DNA from: Bacillota bacterium | GTDB lineage: Bacteria > Bacillota > Sulfobacillia > JABLXB01 | Direction of reading: 5' to 3' | Length of the DNA: 8,158 bases | Assembly (NCBI GenBank): GCA_024653225.1 | Contig: JANLGA010000036.1 | Span: 7,278 to 15,435, forward strand | Shown here: positions 4,855 to 8,158 of the stretch, one piece after another | How the letters are laid out: each line of letters opens with the position of its first letter | Position numbering within the stretch: the first letter of the stretch is position 1 | Position numbers and translations under genes: made by a program | The notes under the pieces: model-generated | Database searches by the model: none | What the model was told of the DNA's origin: nothing | The model's input: the letters and a program-made list of their open reading frames with translations, nothing else

Positions 4855-7800
4855 CGACACCTTTCTCCCCTCGGGATGATGAATCGCTCACATCCTCTAA
4901 ACTCCGCCTGATCTCATGCATCTCCGCCTCGCTCAAGTCCCAGAGTACGGCAGCTTGCTGGTCGATCTCCGCTTCGACTGCTCGAAGGCGTTCTTTATCG
5001 CCCGCCCGCACAGCTAGGTGGGCCTGCTCCGAGAGCTCCGCTAGCCGTCTGTGCACCAGGTTTGCTTCATCGTACCACGGGATGCGGATGTGCTCCAGGA
5101 CATGGGGGTCACCGAAACTCTTGCCACCTTCCTGGGAATACGACTTTGCAGCACCATTAGCAGGCAGAGAATTGATGAGCGCGCAAACGTAGTTGGCCTC
5201 CTCGGCAGTTTCGCAAGCCACCAAGGTGACAATGTGTTGAGGAATGACGACTCTTCCACGTTCCTTGCCCACGACGGCGGCTTCTAGGCTGGAGGCGATG
5301 TTGGGCCACACTACTTTCCACTCAGCGAAGGTATAGCGCCCGACGTCGAACATGGAATAGAACGGGCCTGTCTCAATAATGCGGCTGTCCCTGTCCCGTC
5401 TGGTGAAGTACCGTCTGAAAGCAGGCCTTTGGCGTAGCGTCTTTTCGAATCGCTTAAGATAGCCATAGGTCCGCGGGTAGCGTGCCCGCAGTTCTTCTTC
5501 GCCGATGCCGCGGCGCAGAACCGGGTCCTGCACCATCAGAATCAAAGAAGACGGCTCGGCACGCCACCGACGGACATCCCGTCCCCGCAGTAATGGGTAG
5601 AGCAAATCCGGCTCAATGGGCTCTATAACCTCATCAACTTTGATCTTTGCTCCTTCGGTCATGTTGCGAACCACGACTAAGCCGTCGGGACGACTGAACA
5701 CCGCACTTACCCAGTAGACTGCGTTGACTCCGCCGGTGTACGTTCCGGCATGGGCTTGGTAATCCGACTTCCCGATCACCTTGCGCAATGCCCTGAGTGC
5801 TCCCTTGCGCGCGGTGAGCCAGGGGGAGGTTTCGTCCTTCTCGTCCACAGGTTCAGCGTGAAACCGGAATCTGCGGGTGGCCGCCGTCACCTCTTCTAGG
5901 GTGCTGTCATAGTTGAAGCGCGTCATCTCGCGTGTTTTCCGCCATACCGTGTAGGGCACAGGGTACCCTGTTGTCTTGCCTTTCTCAAGAACCATTACCG
6001 TCGTTCGGTTCGAAGCACCCTCAAAGGGGTTCAGTGCAACCATGTCATCAACATGCACAACGCGCAGAGGCATGTACTTGCCGTTGCCCTGCGGGATGCG
6101 GAATCGGCGGAATCCCTGCCCCGCTCCGGAAGTCTTGAAAACTGATTGGGTAATGACGAAACCCAGCCTACCACCATCTTGAAGCAGCCGGTCAGTTACC
6201 ACAAAGGACATTAGCATAGAAATGTCCTTCTTCCCCTTCCCCAAAATCGCGTCCATTCCACCGTGCGGGAAAAGTCCGTACCGCTCCCAAATGGGTTTGA
6301 TAGCCTGCCGATACTCGTCGGGTAGGTTTTCCCAGTTCACCCATGGCGGATTGCCGACTATGTAGTCAAACCGCCCGATCGTCAGCGGGGCAAAGTTGTT
6401 CTTCAGGAGCCGCGCCCACAGGCCATTCAGACCTTCTCTGTGCAGTTCTAGCATCCGCTCGTACAACTCGCGAGACATGGTGACAGCTCGTTCATCCCAC
6501 TGAGGCGGCTCAAGGTTCAACGTGCGCTCCAAGCGACAGATGAACGCAGAATCGTCCAACTCTTGGCGAAGGCTTTCTTCGAGCACGTCACAAAAGCGCT
6601 CAAATCGGCCATGAGTACAGAGCACGGTCGGCACAAGGAACCTTCCCACAGCCGTGGGAAACTCGTAAGCGCCATGGTTTGTTAAATCGGCTCCTTCAAG
6701 CGGGGCTCGAACCGAGTCGGCCAGGTATATGGGAATAGTCACGTCGCCTCGGCGGTACTCCAGCAGGTCCGTGACGGCCAGGAGGTAATTCACCCGCGCC
6801 GTCAGAACCGCCAGAGGGTTCAGGTCAAACCCGACGACGTTGCGCAGGATGGATTCCAATAGCTGCTCCTCCGGGATAAGTAGCGCCCTGCCCATCTCCA
6901 GCATCCGCGCGATGATGAGGACGGAGAACGTCCCAGAGCCGCACGCCGGGTCCAAGAAACGCACGTTCAGCAATTTGTGACGCAGATGCTTCTCGCTGTG
7001 CCTCGTATCCGCCGTGAAGAACTCGTTGTCCACCTGGTTCAGAAGACGCTGGGCCAGCCAATCGGGAGTGTAATACTCACCAAGATTGTGCCGAATTTCT
7101 CTTGGCAACAGGTAGTGATACACCTTCTTGAACAGGTCACGCGTTTCTTCCGGCATGATCGTGAGCGTAGATGGATCGTATTCGTCCAGGCGTTTCACGA
7201 TTTCGCGGACGGCCTCTTCGAGGGGCGCATCCCAGGCGTAGAGGTACCAGGAGAAGAAGTCACCCTCGAGCAGATTGAGGAGGCTGTAGGCGCGAAAGAT
7301 GCCCCCCGATTCCATTTCTTGAAGGTGACGGCGTAACGTCTTGCTGTCGGCCGTAGCCAGGCTGCCGAAGGATGGACCGCCCAGTTTCACTCCAAGATGT
7401 CGATAGAGGGCCAGCCAGGCTAGCAACTTCACCAGCAAGGCGAAGTACGTGTGGAGGACGAAGAAGAATTGCTCGGCCTCTGCTGCGCTGCCGACCTCAA
7501 TGCCGGCTTTCCTAACCCACTTTCTCAACGGCTCAAGTTTTCGCCCGCCGAAGGCCTCCGAGTAGTCAATTGCCTCACTGAAAAAGAGCCGCCACTGCTC
7601 AAAGAGCTTGGCCACCATCCCGTCGGGAGTGCGCAAAGCGAGTTGTAGCACCTTGAACAGGCCGCGCAAGATGTTTCGAGTGCGCAGCTGCTCGATACTG
7701 AAATCGCGGTTCAGGTTTTCCGACGTCAAAGCAGCACCGGAAGAAAGACTTGCCAGCCAAGTGAGAAAACGCTCCAGGGAGTAACGATTGACGGGAACGG

Positions 7801-8158
7801 GCGGTTCCGGGTCGAATCTGCCTTCGCGGTAACGCGCAAAAACAAGGTGGTATCCGTCAAAGGCTATGCCCGCGACGCGCGTCATCTCATGGCGGTGCCG
7901 CCTCGCCAATTCACTGATGTATCCTTTGACCTGACCGACGGCGTGGCTCGTGCCGCGGTGACTGAGCCGGTCCCCTAGCGCTCCGGGCCGCTCGTATTCG
8001 ATCACAAGGCGATTGAAGACGGCGTCTGCCCTTCCTGCCGTGCCCAAGGTATACTCCGCCCGAGCAAGAGGGGGCAACCCTGCTTCGGCACAGAAGTCAT
8101 CCAATAGGCGGTCGATGGGTTGGCGGAACTCCGCCTCGTTCGGCTGCCGAGGGAGCAA
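4799..8158 (-). CDS. Eco57I-like type IIG restriction-modification enzyme / N6-adenine DNA methyltransferase, 5' end at window edge
   Basis: At least 1119 residues; it uses S-adenosylmethionine to methylate adenine in DNA. The first codon in the window is TTG, which may be the start or an internal leucine. Residues about 8-110 resemble a PD-(D/E)XK-type nuclease or HSDR_N-like domain: GRADAVFNRLVIEYERPG with D45 and E54, and QVKGYI with Q76. The usual lysine of E-x-K is E56 here. Residues 150-355 form a helical linker region. The methyltransferase core starts at LGEYYTPDWLAQRLL (359-373), with motif I FLDPACGSGT (401-410), FDLNP (444-448), and catalytic motif IV NPPW (603-606, in YIVGNPPWVNWE). 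About 680-1030 is the probable target-recognition part, ending in a helical segment like other Eco57I-class C-termini. The last 29 residues are Ser/Asp/Gly-rich and overlap another reading frame. Lower GC than the left half suggests acquisition. It is probably an anti-phage defence gene; nuclease activity is uncertain. Confidence 0.9.
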   Translation of the reverse strand: MLPRQPNEAEFRQPIDRLLDDFCAEAGLPPLARAEYTLGTAGRADAVFNRLVIEYERPGALGDRLSHRGTSHAVGQVKGYISELARRHRHEMTRVAGIAFDGYHLVFARYREGRFDPEPPVPVNRYSLERFLTWLASLSSGAALTSENLNRDFSIEQLRTRNILRGLFKVLQLALRTPDGMVAKLFEQWRLFFSEAIDYSEAFGGRKLEPLRKWVRKAGIEVGSAAEAEQFFFVLHTYFALLVKLLAWLALYRHLGVKLGGPSFGSLATADSKTLRRHLQEMESGGIFRAYSLLNLLEGDFFSWYLYAWDAPLEEAVREIVKRLDEYDPSTLTIMPEETRDLFKKVYHYLLPREIRHNLGEYYTPDWLAQRLLNQVDNEFFTADTRHSEKHLRHKLLNVRFLDPACGSGTFSVLIIARMLEMGRALLIPEEQLLESILRNVVGFDLNPLAVLTARVNYLLAVTDLLEYRRGDVTIPIYLADSVRAPLEGADLTNHGAYEFPTAVGRFLVPTVLCTHGRFERFCDVLEESLRQELDDSAFICRLERTLNLEPPQWDERAVTMSRELYERMLELHREGLNGLWARLLKNNFAPLTIGRFDYIVGNPPWVNWENLPDEYRQAIKPIWERYGLFPHGGMDAILGKGKKDISMLMSFVVTDRLLQDGGRLGFVITQSVFKTSGAGQGFRRFRIPQGNGKYMPLRVVHVDDMVALNPFEGASNRTTVMVLEKGKTTGYPVPYTVWRKTREMTRFNYDSTLEEVTAATRRFRFHAEPVDEKDETSPWLTARKGALRALRKVIGKSDYQAHAGTYTGGVNAVYWVSAVFSRPDGLVVVRNMTEGAKIKVDEVIEPIEPDLLYPLLRGRDVRRWRAEPSSLILMVQDPVLRRGIGEEELRARYPRTYGYLKRFEKTLRQRPAFRRYFTRRDRDSRIIETGPFYSMFDVGRYTFAEWKVVWPNIASSLEAAVVGKERGRVVIPQHIVTLVACETAEEANYVCALINSLPANGAAKSYSQEGGKSFGDPHVLEHIRIPWYDEANLVHRRLAELSEQAHLAVRAGDKERLRAVEAEIDQQAAVLWDLSEAEMHEIRRSLEDVSDSSSRGEKGVDESPSGSPDDSAGDSSGG

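Noticed and set aside
4490..4911. Two plus-strand open frames over the decayed tract
   Set aside because: Neither has a good ribosome binding site or protein-like motifs. The minus strand gives the more convincing fragments and matches the direction of all neighbours.
4799..8158. DISARM or BREX membership of the methyltransferase
   Set aside because: No helicase, phosphatase or other marker gene of those systems is in the window, and the downstream frame does not resemble DrmA or known BREX partners.

Overview
The window is bacterial and gene-dense, and every gene I can support lies on the minus strand. The left half is very GC-rich: single 60-base lines counted by hand reach about 70-80% G+C. 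Starts are ATG, GTG or TTG, and the ribosome binding sites match GGAGGTGA well. This fits a high-GC Bacillota (Clostridia- or Limnochordia-like) or a similar Gram-positive-type lineage, but no marker gene settles the taxonomy.

Read in the direction of transcription (right to left), there are four blocks. (1) From 8158 to 4799 is a large Eco57I-like type IIG restriction-modification / N6-adenine DNA methyltransferase gene, open at the window edge. Its base composition is clearly lower in GC than the left half (about 45-50% in lines counted by hand), so it looks acquired. (2) From about 4854 to 4190 is a decayed tract. It holds the N-terminus of a gene that starts inside the methyltransferase tail and then loses frame, more open fragments in shifting frames, and a broken MNT-type minimal nucleotidyltransferase that keeps its GSRARG...DID active-site motif. 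(3) From 3984 to 2041 is a two-gene two-component system: a soluble histidine kinase with a GAF-like input region and an abutting OmpR/PhoB-family (KdpE-like) response regulator. (4) From 1856 to 64 is a glutamate dehydrogenase gene with a tightly coupled 171-residue protein I do not recognise.

Between blocks 3 and 4 (1857-2040) lies an AT-richer intergenic region. It carries three tandem 12-base repeats (G[CT]GGATT core) plus two inverted copies of the core, just upstream of the dehydrogenase gene. This is the best candidate operator in the window and may link a DNA-binding regulator, possibly the neighbouring response regulator, to glutamate catabolism. That link is inference.

The intact genes are metabolic/regulatory on the left and defence on the right. 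The decayed tract between them looks like an island margin where accessory genes have been lost. I see no RNA gene, CRISPR array, insertion sequence or complete previously undescribed system. The most unusual items are the repeat-rich operator region, the unknown partner of the dehydrogenase, and the pseudogene tract beside the restriction-modification gene.
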